The notes beneath the pieces are model-generated. The model was not told the origin of the DNA. It searched no databases and worked only from the letters and a program-made list of their open reading frames with translations. Below are positions 11,592 through 24,222 of a stretch of 64,000 nt of DNA, one piece after another. The first letter of the stretch is position 1, and each line of letters starts with the position of its first letter. Source of the DNA: Cyclospora cayetanensis (Eukaryota; Apicomplexa; Conoidasida; Eucoccidiorida; Eimeriidae). The DNA is taken from positions 62,001 through 126,000 of the forward strand of contig NW_020312458.1 in NCBI RefSeq assembly GCF_002999335.1, in the 5' to 3' direction. Both the position numbers and the translations under genes were made by a program.

Positions 11592-14500
11592 TGCTATCGA
11601 TATAATTAACACCGAATGGTGCACACACAAAGAGAGAGAAAAAAGACGGAGAAATTGAGAACCAAACGAGTCCCGATATCGCCGTTCCAAGCCAAAAGCA
11701 AAGCGAATCAGGCGTCACTTAACTGCACCCACAACTGCCTGCCCCGTCTGTACACCTTCCTGTCTGAACCCCGAATGCTTCAAAAATTTGACGAGGCCCG
11801 ATGAAGAAGAGCCGACAAGAAACGAGCGACAGAAAGTGAAGGGCAGCAGCACTCTGTGTGTATCGCTGCCTCACCACAACCTCCACCACTGGCACAACTC
11901 CATCGCAGGGGCCCTGAAGCACTGGCATTTGGTTATCCGCTACAGGGACGGACGGGAGAAGGAACTGCAGCTCCTGGCTGATTCTGATAGAGCGTTTTGT
12001 GGCTTCGTAGCTGCCCTTTCCTGTTGCAATGAAGGAGCGAATAGTATCCACAAGAGCAGCGGGGAAGGAGCCTGAGCTTCTGAGGAGGCCTCCTCCCGAC
12101 AGCAGCCCCTGAGAAGGCGAAAAAGACTGCGATTTGGATGAATTTAGCGGCCGCAAAGCCTCGGGCTTGCTCCTCCTGTACGCTGCCAACGTCTGCAGCC
12201 AAGGCCGCAAGTCGTCATACAGAGACGACAGATGCATCAGAGCCTTGTAGTGACACCCCAACGAAGCCACTGCACAAAAAGCACACGCGTGAAGGAGGAC
12301 ACACAGCACCCCATGAGCCTTCAGAAACCTTCCCTAAAGAGGCAAATATTTTTGCCACCCCAGAAACACGGAAAGACAGCATAAAGTACAGGAATGTCAA
12401 GAAAGTGTCTCAAAAGAGAGGCAATATCGCCTCACCGGCATCTCTGGCCGTCTGGATATCGACTTCAATAAGATCCCTGCTGGCGGAAGCTCCCCAGTTA
12501 TTCTCAATGAAGAAGACTTGCGTGCCTGGAAGCTCTGGGCTCTGAGCTTCCTTGATCGCAGGTAAGGCTGTGCCGCGCAGGAGGGAGAGACAAGCATTGT
12601 ACGTGGATTGCCTCAACGGATCGAACACCAAGCAGACCACAAAGGACTGCTGCACTCGCTGGCGCAAGACCTCAAGACACTGCGGAGAACCGTCATACGT
12701 GAAGCACAGACAAACCAAACGAGGGCCTCCAGGTTCCTTCACCTGCAAAATCCGCAAATGACACCGCGCAAAGGCGACTTGTCCAGAGCACATGCATCCA
12801 TAAGCGCAGAGGAGCTGCAGCAGTGGATACAGCCCCGGTGTCTTGACGCCATTTGAGCAGCATCCCTCTCAAATAGCCGCAGACGCAGCACTGGCTGTAT
12901 GAGGACTGAAGGCACAGCGGCAAGCAACAGAGAAGCAGCAACAGCAGCCGAACATTGCGCATTACCTTAACAAGCTGCTCGAAACTTCCCTCCGCCTCTG
13001 CAGGAGCCTGCAGCTGCTGTAGCGCATGCCTGTCTCCAAGCTTTTCGACCAAGGCCTTTAAAAGTTCTCTTTTCCCGACATTGGCGGGCCCTAAGAGCAT
13101 AACGTCAATGAACCGCCGGTCACACATAACGGAAGCGCCTTCAGTGTATCTCAATCCCTCTCCTGTTGAATGCTTCTTGAGAACTGCCCTCCCCGATGCT
13201 CCCGCTGCCAAGGCTGCTGCCGCTTCACGTGCTGGTAGTGTCGGCGCTGCTGCTGCTGCCGCCGCCGCTGCTGCTGCTGCTGCTGCTTCCGCCGTTGCCG
13301 GCGCAGCGGCCCCTGGAGTGCGACCCCCGCTGAGGCTGCTGTCCTCAAGCACAAGTTTGTATTTTGCCTCAGCGCGCTGCCGCTGCTGTTGCTCCTGCTG
13401 CAACTGCTGCTGGAGCTCCTGAAGCTGCTGCTGCAATTGCTGCACCTGATGCTCCTGTTGCTGCTGCCTTGCTGCTGCCTCAGCCTCCCGACGCTCAACT
13501 AAGCACTTAAGGTCTCGCACGTCTGCGCCAGCACCGCGTCGGGGATACGCAGGAGCCGCTGTGTCCTCTGAGGCTGCTGCTGCTGTTGCCGCTGCCGAAG
13601 CGGCAGGTGCTGTTGCTGCCACTGTGTCTTCGCGGCTCAAAAGCAACCGCAAACTCTCCAGCTGCTGCTGCTGCTGCGCGAAAATCTCTGAAAATCAGAC
13701 ATGCACACAGCCAAACCCTTTTCCAACACGTATACGCGCTGAAGGCTGGCTTCTTCTTCGCAAACCCTCAGAAAATCCAAGACGCGCACTGCCATTTCCA
13801 CGCAGCACCACCCTCGCTAACCCCAACCCTCAAGAAGATCGGGTAAACCATGCTAAAAGGCTTCAGCTGAGCAGCACCTGCGTTGGCTTTGAGCTCAGCC
13901 TTCAAATCTGCAACCTCCTTCTTGGCCTGCTGCAGCTGCTTCTGCAGCTCATCAGCGCGCGCCTACATCAAACCCCCGCAGTGACAAGAGCATCAGATCG
14001 AGAGATGCCTCATCCAACCAGAATGCAACAGCGCATGCCATAGGAGCACCAAAATCTATTATCTCAGCCGCAGCAGGTGCAAGATGAAAGGAAACCTAAC
14101 CTGCTGCTGCAGCTCGCGAGTTGCAGTTTCTTCTGTCTGCTGCCGCGCCTCCGACAGCTCCTGCTTTAAGCCCTGAAACAGCAGCAGCAACGGCGACAAA
14201 GACTCGTTTAGACAAACAACGAAGCATTGATGAAGCATTCTGCCAAGACCAGAGGGAGGAAGAGAGAGACTGACAGGTAGTTGGAAACAATGCGATACAC
14301 ACACCGAAGGAAAGAACCGGGCAGCGACTGAAGCAAGCTGAAGAAGAGATTGGAATCATCCCTCCACGGCAAGCGACAGAACTACCGCAGAAGGAACATG
14401 CAGCGACAGAACTATCATCACGCACAGATTAGAAGGCACATGTGCGGCCTCCATAACGGGGAAAAGTGGAGCGAGTTGATTAGAAGTCAAAAATATGAGC

Positions 14501-17500
14501 TAAAGGGGGAGCAGCAATACGGCAACGGACTTGCACTAGTTTGACGAGGCCTGCAACATCGCGAGCTTCTGCCTTTAGATGTCGCAACTGACGAATGGCC
14601 AGCAGCCGCTTCCACCTATCAGCAGGCACCACGTAGCAGAGCGGAGACACACAGAAAACATATTCGAGCGTACAACAGACAGAGAGGATCTGAAGTTTGA
14701 CAGTAGGACAAAGCGTCCAACGAGCAGCCCGATAGAATTGGAAGTACATCAGACTTCGCACATACAAGCAGTCCCGTGCCGACAGCTCCCATCCCTTAGC
14801 CTGCTTTTTTCGAACGTGCAAGCGACTGAGGCAACGCAGCGAGGCTTCTCAGGGGCAACAAGGCACAAGAGTATTTGCAGTACCGCAGTTGAGCAAGAAT
14901 GGCTGCCTTCTTCAGCTTGGTGAAGCTTTGCCTCTGCTGTTTCATCCGCCAAGACGCTTGGATAAGCGCAGCGGCACGATTCTCGCGGAGACAGAGAGAC
15001 ACTGCACGGGCCTTGCGACCTCGAACCAGCGCCTGCAGCCGAACAATACCTCTAAGCACCCTGAAGCGACAGAAAGCAGCAGCAAGCGGCGATGAACAAC
15101 GGGCAGTTGGCAGACGGCATCCCAGCAGGCGGAACGACACACACGGCGCAGACATCATTCCAAATGCGCGAAGAGAGAGAACTCTTCTGACCTGAGATAC
15201 TTCTTCCGTTGCCCAACCATCTTCATAAAATTTTGTATCTTGATGGCCATCTCATTCCTGTGTTGGCGCTCCCGTTCCCTCCGCTGAAGCCACTCCCTAA
15301 CTGCCCTCTGAATGATCACGGTGTCTCTTCTTAGTCCCATGTAGGCCTTCCGCTGCTGGAAACCCCTAAAGCAAGCTTGTATGCGCGTTGACGCTGCAGC
15401 ACGCTTCGTGACAAGCGCGGAAGAAAGCAGCTCGAAACACTCCCTCTTGAAAAAGCAGAGAGTCGCCCCTACTGCCCACGTAGCTCCCTGAGGGCCTCCC
15501 TGCGGAGGGGCCCCTGGAGGCCCTACATGCAGGGAATCGTTAAGCTCTTGAAGCAGCACTGTCGCCATATTTTTCCACATTTGTTGCTGCTCTTGCTTTT
15601 GCTGCATCGTCAGCTGTTGTTGCTGCTGCTGCATTCGCTGCTGCTGCTGCAGCAGCTGCTGCTGCAGTGCTTTGCTGGCGAGGGGTCTATAATCTTTGAG
15701 GGCCTCCACATGCGGGAGGCGGACAGGATAGCCTGCTCGAGACACCTGAACAGCTTGCAGCACACCTCCATATCGTAATTGCTCGTTAACTGAAGGCCGG
15801 TGAAACACGTCCGGCAGGTTCTGCGGGTTGGGTTTGATGCAACGAATAAAGTGAGGACTCGTTTCCCCTATTGTTTCCATCAGCGTGTGCAGCTGCTCCC
15901 TGAATTCTCCAGATACCGTCAGCGCCTTCCGCTTACGCTGTTGTTGCTGCTGTTGTTGCTGCTGTTGCTGAGACTGATGAGACTGCTGATCTGCATCTGC
16001 TGCCGCCACTCCCAGCGCGCCGCCTCGTTCTAGGAAGTTAAGGAACAAAGCAGCAACAAACTCTTTCGCAGCTGCAGCAACACAGCGTTGCAAATCTAGA
16101 GAAAGCAAGTCTTTGTTCTTCTCCAGAAACCCATCCGTGCAGTACTCCACGTCTCCAGCAAAGTGTCTGACAATAAAGGAGTTCTGCTTTGTCTTGTTCA
16201 GTCGGAAACGGCTTGCTGGGCCTGCCTCAGTGCTGCTGCCGCCACCGCTACTGACGGCTCCGGTACTGCTGCTGCTTGGTGCATACTTCTTTGCAAGCTT
16301 GAGGCTGTAGCCCCTATTGCTTCCTCCAGGAACAACGCACTCTTCATCTAGCAGAGCAAAGACACCCTGATACTTGTCTTGTAGCAACGCAACGCAGTCT
16401 GCGTTGTTCGGGAAGTCCAGGGGGCACCAGTGGATCTGCTCCTTTTGGTAAAGCTGCTCCTCGCAGAGGAAAACAAACGAGTTGAAAAACTGCTGGAGCC
16501 GCTCGTTTGCAAAGTTGATACACAGCTGCTCAAAGGAGTTATGGGGAAAACACTCAAAGCCGAAGATATCCAGAACCCCACAGAACAACAAATCTTGCGA
16601 AAAAGACTTTTTCTTGGAGGACGCAGGTCCAATAGGCTTCTTCTCGGCAGCGGCAGCTGCGGCAGCTGCTGCCGCAGCTGCCGCTGCCTCCTCGGACGAC
16701 ACAAAGCCGATACTGCTGTTCGTCAGCTTTACTACGCAAAGAAACAAACAACCGTACAAGGCCCTACATAGAGCGCAGCGCATCTCCGTCGCCTCCTCCT
16801 GACGCATCGGTTTTCTGAGCATCGCAGATCACAAGTTCGCAACGCTACATAGGCGCTCAAGAAGAAGCAGGCACAAATGCGGGCATATGGTGCCTATGGA
16901 TATGCAGAAAGAGGCGCAACATCAAATGCCCTACTAATGGCAACCGCACAGCACCAAACCGACCTGAGGCTTTCTCTTGCGGTCTTTATAGTTCTGTAGC
17001 ACATTGCCTCCTTGAGCGCCTCCGGCTCCACTCCCAGCATCTTAGCTGCCTTCTCCAGGTACGGCAGCGCTGCAGCGGAGACATCCGATGCTTCTGTATC
17101 AGAATCCAAGGCCGTAAACGAAACATTGCCCAGACAGAGCACAGCGGCCACAACATCGCAGACATCTTGAATACTTTGCTGGGGAATCCCAAGGGTTCGC
17201 ATCGCCGTCAGTGTGGCGTCAAATGCCTCTACATCGTCTACCCCCTGCAGCTGGTAGCAGCTGCTACACGTTAAGAACTTGAAGTGCTCCCGAGACTCAT
17301 AGGCAGACATATTCAACGTTAAAAAAGCGTCTACAGCGCCTTCTGCATCCCCTGCTCCAGCACCTGCCGCAGCAGCAGCTCCTGCTGCCGCAGAGGGAGA
17401 CAAAGTATAAACACCGCCTGTCTCCTGGGCACGTGCGGCAGCAGCACAAAGCTGATAAAAAATATGAAAGTTTCTTTCGCCCTCCTGTTGCGAACAAACG

Positions 17501-19360
17501 CGGACCTTCTCCAACAAGTACGTTTGTATGCGAGCGCCGCACAACCTGACACTCAATCGCAACGAGCATGCCTCTAAAACTGAGGAAGCAGGCAAAGGAG
17601 CTCTAGACAGAGGAGAAAAACTGCACCAAGACAGCAAAGACGCCAAGCGGCATGCCAGCTGCACGATCTACGCACACGGCTAGCAGACACCCCCAACCAT
17701 CAGCGACACGGAACCTCGAGGCCAAACGCATACACATCCCCCCTCCTCCACATAGCCCGACAGATACTCAATCCCGGGATAATGTATTAGATACCGTTTC
17801 CTCGAGAAACAAAGGCCTTCTACGCCGTCCCTTGCACCCCCCTCCCCCTCCCCCCTCCCCCCCACAAGTCCGAAAACATTTATCCGACAGGAAGGACTGC
17901 CTAACCTTCCCCTTGGGGTCCCCTTGCTGTCTTGAAAGACGGAGAACTGTAGCTCGATGAATTTGCCAAAGCGCGAAGAATTGTCATTTCGCAGTGTGCG
18001 TGCGTTGCCGAAAGCCTCCAGTAGAGGATTGGACTCCAGCACTTGCGACTCAACCTAAACAATGCGGCGAGGAGAAACGGCAGGCAGCAGCACTAATGGC
18101 CCTTCTACGTGAAGGCGAATGCATAGCTTCTCGCATTGCCGCTGCGAAACAGAAGACCAACTACAACCCGAAGTGCGTGTTCGAGACTTTGCGGCATCCC
18201 GCGTGTCCCCCCTTCACACCCCTCACCGTGGAGCGTTTCTCAATGTCGTCGCTACCCGCACATGCAAGGAATTTCATCACAAATTTCGTGCTCTCCGTCT
18301 TGCCGGCTCCAGACTCTCCGCTAATCAGGATTGTCTGGCTCTTCCGATTAAGGCACATGCCCTCATAGGCTGCACTGCTTGTTGCAAACACATGAGGTTC
18401 CTTTAACGCATCTCGAGATCCTCCCCCATGAGTTCCCTCGCTGCTTGAGCCTCGCGCAGCCGCTCCACTCGTAGCTACGCGAGACGCATCGGATTCAAAA
18501 CCTCGTAGATGGATGTATCGCTTTAGCGTCTACGAAACAGCATACGGACTCTCTAGCATGGGGTTCGCGTATAGCTTTTAAGAGCACGAGGGTTCTAATT
18601 TCGACATTTTGAGGGGTCTGGGCAGCAAAGGGAAGCACTTCGTTAGGAAAAGCCGCACGGCTGGCTGTTGCCACGTATCGGCTTAGGGTTGGTTTAGGGC
18701 ATGTCTAGAACGAGGTGCCCGCCTTTGGGATACTAAAATTTGAATGATCCCCTATACTGGCGGCCTAAGGTTTCCTCTTAGAGTGACTAATGGCTTGTAT
18801 CTCACGGAGTAATCGTACAAGCCCTTCAAGGTTTTGAAGGGGTTGACAGCGATGAGGATTTGGCCTGTGAATGTGTAGATAGAATCAATTTCAAAGCGGA
18901 TATCCAAAGAATCCAGGACGGCAGCCTCGTGAAGATGCATCAAGGATGTCAAATCCTCCGGAGCACATAGACCACGGGCGTTCCATTCATCTGTATTGCA
19001 CAAACCACGAAACGGAAACCCTGAACCATGATATTCGCTTGCCAGCATTGAAGCACGACACCACAGTTTCGAGGTTTGAGCATATCTAATCGACCAACGA
19101 GTCTGAGACTCCTCTCTTATCTGACCTGTATTGCAGAGGTAAAAAGGGTCCCCTTTCTTTAGCTGCACCACTTGTCCTTCAGCGTCTAGTTTCGCAATAA
19201 GAACTCCATTTGCCTCGACAGAAACCACCGATGCTGTTGTCCATACAGACTCAGCAGAGGGCACATAGATACGCGTCCCAATAGGGCACCGCATTTCTCC
19301 TTCAGGGGGCCCTGGGGCCCCTAAAGTCCCCATGGGGCCCCCGGAATATCCCGACACCAT
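8955..19360 (-). CDS. MYOF: MyoF-type unconventional myosin with IQ, coiled-coil, Rab-like and WD40 tail
   Basis: Actin motor resembling apicomplexan myosin F, which in Toxoplasma moves apicoplast and vesicles. Phase-consistent exons: 19360..19126, 18990..18806, 18529..18227, 18054..17906, 17545..16964, 16814..15192, 15060..14884, 14615..14531, 14172..14101, 13962..13878, 13687..12966, 12742..12436, 12269..about 11860, then 8 WD40 exons 11591..8955. Roughly 2050 residues. P-loop [10 protein letters not shown] (about 211), switch [11 protein letters not shown], switch II DIFGFE (about 571) and actin-binding HFIRCIKPN are intact, so it should be an active ATPase. IQ-like helices follow ([41 protein letters not shown]), then coiled coil. 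Poly-Ala and poly-Gln runs interrupt the motor. The join between the exon starting at 12269 and the WD40 exons is unresolved: candidate donors at 11875 or 11853, acceptor near 11594. Confidence 0.85.
12190..13115 (-). other. Degenerate Rab-like G domain in the myosin tail
   Basis: Between the coiled coil and the WD40 exons the protein reads like a small GTPase without the catalytic motifs. It starts with a hydrophobic strand and P-loop-like turn ([20 protein letters not shown]), where Arg stands in place of the obligatory Ser/Thr. A beta strand [13 protein letters not shown] falls where WDTAGQ should be. [16 protein letters not shown] matches the strand and helix of [17 protein letters not shown] replaces NKxD, and the closing helix is [16 protein letters not shown]. 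It is split over three exons (13687..12966, 12742..12436, 12269 onward). The fold assignment is inference from motif order and spacing; nucleotide binding seems unlikely. Confidence 0.55.
13244..13288. repeat. Poly-Ala-coding GCN run in myosin tail
   Basis: GCTGCTGCC-type triplets. On the minus strand in the myosin frame they code about 15 consecutive Ala between the coiled coil and the Rab-like domain. Confidence 0.85.
13378..13476. repeat. Gln-rich CTG/CAG tract in the myosin coiled coil
   Basis: Imperfect CTG-type triplets coding a Gln/Glu/Leu heptad-like segment ([18 protein letters not shown]) on the minus strand. It extends the coiled coil. Confidence 0.8.
15581..15667. repeat. CTG/CAG tract coding Gln in the myosin converter region
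   Basis: Imperfect triplet repeat on the plus strand. In the myosin frame it gives a run of mostly Gln after [13 protein letters not shown], which is the converter part of the motor. Confidence 0.85.
15938..15970. repeat. CTG/CAG tract coding Gln in myosin loop 2
   Basis: Triplet run coding about 11 Gln followed by RKRK, just upstream of [14 protein letters not shown]. This is the position of loop 2, the actin-contacting surface loop. Confidence 0.85.
16649..16691. repeat. Poly-Ala-coding tract in the myosin motor
   Basis: GCAGCTGCC-type triplets coding about 14 Ala after [10 protein letters not shown] and before the switch II strand (VLDIFGFE). Confidence 0.85.
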
Positions 19361-22300
19361 CACCGATACTGAAGGGCCCCCCCTAAGGGAGCACTAGTAG
19401 AAGTCAGTCCCTTCGATCGAATATTGGCTTCACAGGTGCTCAATCATAAAGGGAAGTAGACAGTGGTAACGGGAGAAAGATGCACACTTGGGGGTTGACG
19501 AAATAACACTTAAAGCCCTGAATCCAAAACCCTTGACTGCAAACTCGGCGACAGGAGGCCTGAACGGGGAGGACTGCGCTAAATCTCGCTGCTATGATGT
19601 GGTTCGTATTGTGCCTCTTGATGACAATGGCGGAGCGAAGGCGGGGTACAGCCTCCCCAAAAGAATAGATGCGGCCTCCTTAGTGAGCCGCCCTCGCCTG
19701 GACTGGCTGCGCGCAAGGGGCCCCCTACAGGCTACTGCAGCTGTTTGCATGAGTCTGCAGAGGGTGACGGAGGAGACTGGTTCAACTGTGCAGCGGAAAT
19801 GGGAGGCTGGCAGAGGGAAGCGGCAGTCGTTTCGAGGCAACTGGGGGCCTCTCTGAGTTGTCTGGGTGAAATGGAGGGTGGTTGCAGCTGCCGTCGCATA
19901 TGGAATAGGAACACAGTTCTACTCCCTCCACCCTTTTTACCCTTTATGGCATTCAAAAAGTAAAGGAAGAGGAAAGTCTGCAGTGGCTGGCTGCAGCCTC
20001 GCAGCCGATCGCTGAAGCGTATCTACACCTCGGAGGCGGTGAGACGGATAAGCATAAAAAGTTTTATTCATTTATTTCGTTTGTTTTGTGATGTTTTGGT
20101 CAAGCCATTACAGAGCTGTTGGCGTTTCCTCTAAGGCGTGCGCCCAATCAAGAAGCGGCTTTCCCTGCAGCCGAATCATGCTTTGGTTGGCACAGCCGTA
20201 CGAAGAACAGTCAGTTTCTCTGTCCCAGTTGTTTCACCTTCTTCATTCAATTTTGACTCGAATTGTAATTTTGTTGCCACTGTTCCAATGTGGGATTCTC
20301 TTTGTGGTCATAGCTGGGCAGTGGCGGCCAGGGTGAGAGTGGACGACAATTGATACTTCCATGTAGCAACTTACCATAGCAGGTCCAAAGAACAGCGGCT
20401 TCAGGTCCCACAAAATCTCCCCCTTCCCTTTGACGTTGAACAACTGCTGAGGACAGGCTCGATTTGTCTGTGAGGGAGAAAAGAGAGAGGAAAGAGAAAC
20501 AGAAGTATGGCAAAAGTGGGGGAATGAGACCCTCGGCTGTGTCTCCATACCATTGGGCCACAGAACCCTATGTTGGCAGGTGTACCGGATTATTGCCGCA
20601 AAATTTGCTCCGTGTTGCTTGTTAGTGAGCTGAGCTACTCAACCCTGCGAAAGCCCCTTCCTTCATGCCAATGCTTCGGCGTTGCCATTGATATTGAGTA
20701 CAGTAATTGCAATTTAAAGAATGGGATTTTGAGTTAAGAGGCCTAATAAATAAAGCCCGTTACAGCCCTTTTGCCTATCTGAAGTACAGGTCTGTTATAC
20801 GAAACCTCATGTAGCGCTCTGTCAAAGGTCTGAGTCAGGAAACATCTAACTTGAGGCGCAATACAAATGCGTTAACAGTAATGACTGTCTCTCGAAAGTG
20901 CCCCCCCGTTCTGCTGCCCTCATCCCTCAGATTTGCCAGCATGATGGGGAGGGTACTGTTGGGTTGCGTGTTGATGTAGCCTATATGCATTGAAAGCATT
21001 CCCAGCTAGGTACATATGGCATCTACCGCACATTCAAACGCAACATGGAGTGGTTGTGTATCGAGCTGGCGGTATGGTGCAATAAATAAGATACATGAAC
21101 AGTTGAAGTAGTCAGTCGATTCCTCTATTTCTCAACTAAACGACTGGTGTTCGTTAAGGTGTTTAAGTGCAGCTTAACTCCACACACCTCTACTCCTTAG
21201 TGACTCTTCTGAGCAAATGCACAGACAAAACTAACTAGAAGCAGTAAAGGAATATATAGGGTAAATAGAAAGCCAATGAACGGTGCATGAGCCACGCCAA
21301 ACTCTTTCCTGCTGCTCTGCTTGCCAAATGCATCATTTGTAACATTCCGTCTAAGATCTCTGTAGGGGTATACTTCATTGCATACCCAATACAAGCTTCG
21401 GATAAACTTACAAAGTTTCTTTAAAAGAGCTCCTCCATTTGAATACCTTTGTCCTTGAGGGTTACGACATGAGAGGCGAAGGACAGCGTAGCTGTACATC
21501 GCTGCACGCTAGAAGCACTCCAAACACTCCCAGCTAATTGCACATCGCATCTAGCGCACACGTATAGAAGTGCCTAATACTGCATGGTGCTTACGCTACT
21601 CTGCCAGAAAACAGATACACGAATAACCAAGCCTATGAGTTCGTTCTAGAGTAGTTCTTTTAAAAGTACATGGGTTGAATTAGAAAATGCCAAAGTGTAG
21701 CGTTGCTGGCTGCGTTACTCAAGCAGCTCCTGCCAGTCCCATCCCGTACGTGAATTCTCTTAGGTCCGGGGAAGAAAAACTAAGTAAACAGCCCTCTGGA
21801 GTGGCTTCCATGGTGCAGCTTTTGCTATTACAGGTTGATGCTTGGAGTGGGGACGTTAGGCAATACGTTGGGTTGTATCCACCTTTCTCTAACAATCCCC
21901 AAACTTTGCTTTTTCTTGTAGGTCAAGCAGCACTGTCATGTCACTGGTAAAACTCAAGCCGACGTGAAGTTTTCTCCTGCTGCTCCTCTTTCCCTAGTCT
22001 GGGGATTTCGCATGAGGCGAGCAGTGCTCACTGGACCTCGGATAGACGCGATAATGGTTGGCCCGTATAGATGGCAAGGCACATAGGCTCACTGCTAGAG
22101 AATAGGCTTGAGGGGGCTGCAAGCATGACGCAATATACTGGCATGCCATCAGCTTGAGGCAAGATCTCAGGTCTTTGACCGTGGATGGAGAAAACCACAA
22201 CCCCATCGGCCTCGACAAATGCATCTGTTGCCTTTTGCGCGCTTTTAGTAGTCATACATTGGAATCGCTTCAGCCTTCTCTCAGGCTCGAATTGTGGGTC

Positions 22301-24222
22301 TACTGTTTCAAGGGGGCTTCACAAGACGATTCCTGGCTTCCTTATTGGCGGCTTATTGTCCTGCAGGACAGAGCTAGCTACAGAGACACTTGCTATTGAA
22401 ATCTGGTCAATAAAGTCTACGTTCGTAATCTCCGTGTCAATAGAGAGGAATTAGTGAACGGTACCCTAACAAAATAAAATTTGGCTAGGGTGTCTCGTTT
22501 ACCCGCAATTATCAGTCCAACTGGTGTACTTTCAGAACAAAAATTTCCTCACCGTTCTTTCTCTGCACCTAGTTCTTTCAACTCTCGCTAACCACTCATT
22601 TAATCCCAAAGGCTAATGCAGGCGCGATGTATCTAGCGTGACTTCTCCAATATTATTTCCCCTCTGTAAAATAGGTATTCTTGAGTCCTCAGGGCCCACC
22701 TTTCTGTCGTTGGCCGCCTGGCCTCCATTTGCCTATGCAGGCAAAACTCCTGTAGCCCCCTGAAGTGGGACTCCCGGCTCTTGCCCTCTTTTTGTGTAGA
22801 AGCCTTTAGCTACTGTGATACTTATCCAAGGGCTCCAGGTAAAACTGCGCATCACAAATTATTCTCGCGGAAGTAGGCACTCTGCTTCTACCGTTTACCT
22901 GCTAGCGAGGGGAAAGATGGCAGAAGCTAAGTACTTTTCTGGAGGTCTGCCAAAAAGTACACAGTGCAAGAAGATCGCGATACAGAGCCACTCGAACGTG
23001 GAAACAACGTGACCTTTTATTGTTCTGACTTCATCGATGCAAAGGCCAAGGCAAAAGATGAGCAGTATCTAGCACTGCCTCGCTTTCAAAGACGATAAGC
23101 GCAGACAGGTGCATGCTAAGCACAAAACTTTCATGAGGCAGGACAGCAGCTAAGTGGGCCGGCAGATAAGTAGAGTGTGGCAGACAAGGAAACAGCTAGA
23201 CATGCAGGTCTAGAGTTTTTAAAACACCCTCTAAGTACAGAGACAGTTAGTTTGTGCTATACATATATGGCCCGAAGGGCTGAGGCAAAAAGACGAGCAT
23301 TCATTCGTAAGAGCGTTGGGTCACAATGCAGCCTGTATGCTGGCGCCACTACGCTATTGGTCGCTCTCTGAAGCTATCCACAGGGGTGCGCTCTGAATCC
23401 GGCGTGCTGTGCAAATTGCTTGGATGACTAGAAAACTCGAGTACCGGCCAAGCTCCAAGCCCTTGCCCTCTTTCATTGAGTTTGTATAAAGGTAACGTGA
23501 TTACGTTTTAGGGCATAGGTCCTATGCCTTAGGCATTAGCTCATCCCCACGTTGTTTTTTTCCCCTGAAACCACCCATGGGGCTCATGCAAGTGGATGCC
23601 CACCCCATCGACCCTCTGCACGAGGGACTTTTAATCATGCTTCAGGGTAAGCATATAGTGTCACGGTTTACGATCAACTAATGAGTTTTGGGCTTTGCGC
23701 CAAGAGCATCAAGCTTTTACATAACGGAAACGGTATAGCGCTGAAGGTTTACGAACCGCAAGTCAAAGGGTTAGAAGTCTATGTTCAAACAGATCAAAGC
23801 TTCGAATTTAGCTATTAGCTAGATTACACCGTATTTTTGTGCAGTCTACCATGTTAGAGAGTGAGTAGGTGGCGAAGGACTCCTCGGAGTCCCAAAGCTA
23901 AGTCGCTCAATCTCTACTGTTGGAGCTGTCAGTTCGGCATTGATCACTATTTGTCTTGTATTATCTTAATCAATAATAGCGAGTTTGTCTTTTATTCCTC
24001 CAAATTCCAATTTTTGAAGCCTTTGTGCATGGGAGGCTGCTGGGCTTCCTGCTGTTTCTGCTCGTAGTGTCTCCCTGAAGTTCACTCTTTCTGTTCCCAG
24101 TCGTATTATTCCCTACTTTGAACATAATAACAGAGGTCAAATCTTTTCAACCCGCGACATCCCAATCCAGCAAGACACGCGTACCTGTATGGCCACCTGG
24201 GGGGTTCTAGGGCTTGCAGAGG
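19361..24222. other. Gene-poor interval upstream of MyoF and TMEM208
   Basis: About 4.9 kb between divergent starts. Composition is richer in A+T than in the flanking exons. Apart from one possible minus-strand exon near 22028-22305 there is no convincing reading frame. Two diverged copies of a short repeat appear near 21000-21110 and 21522-21630. Confidence 0.45.
22028..22305 (-). CDS. Possible orphan terminal exon
   Basis: An open frame of about 90 codons from an upstream AG to a TGA at 22028. It is not repetitive and has protein-like composition (FVEADGVVVFSIHGQRPEIL, then MPVYCVMLAAPSS). An ATG lies at 22255. No family is recognised and no partner exon could be chained with confidence. 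It may be a real last exon, a decayed gene or chance. Confidence 0.25.

Noticed and set aside
12955..13652. Plus-strand open frames rich in Ala and Ser opposite the myosin tail
   Set aside because: They are complementary to CAG/GCN repeats of the spliced minus-strand gene, which has recognisable domains; repeats keep all frames open.
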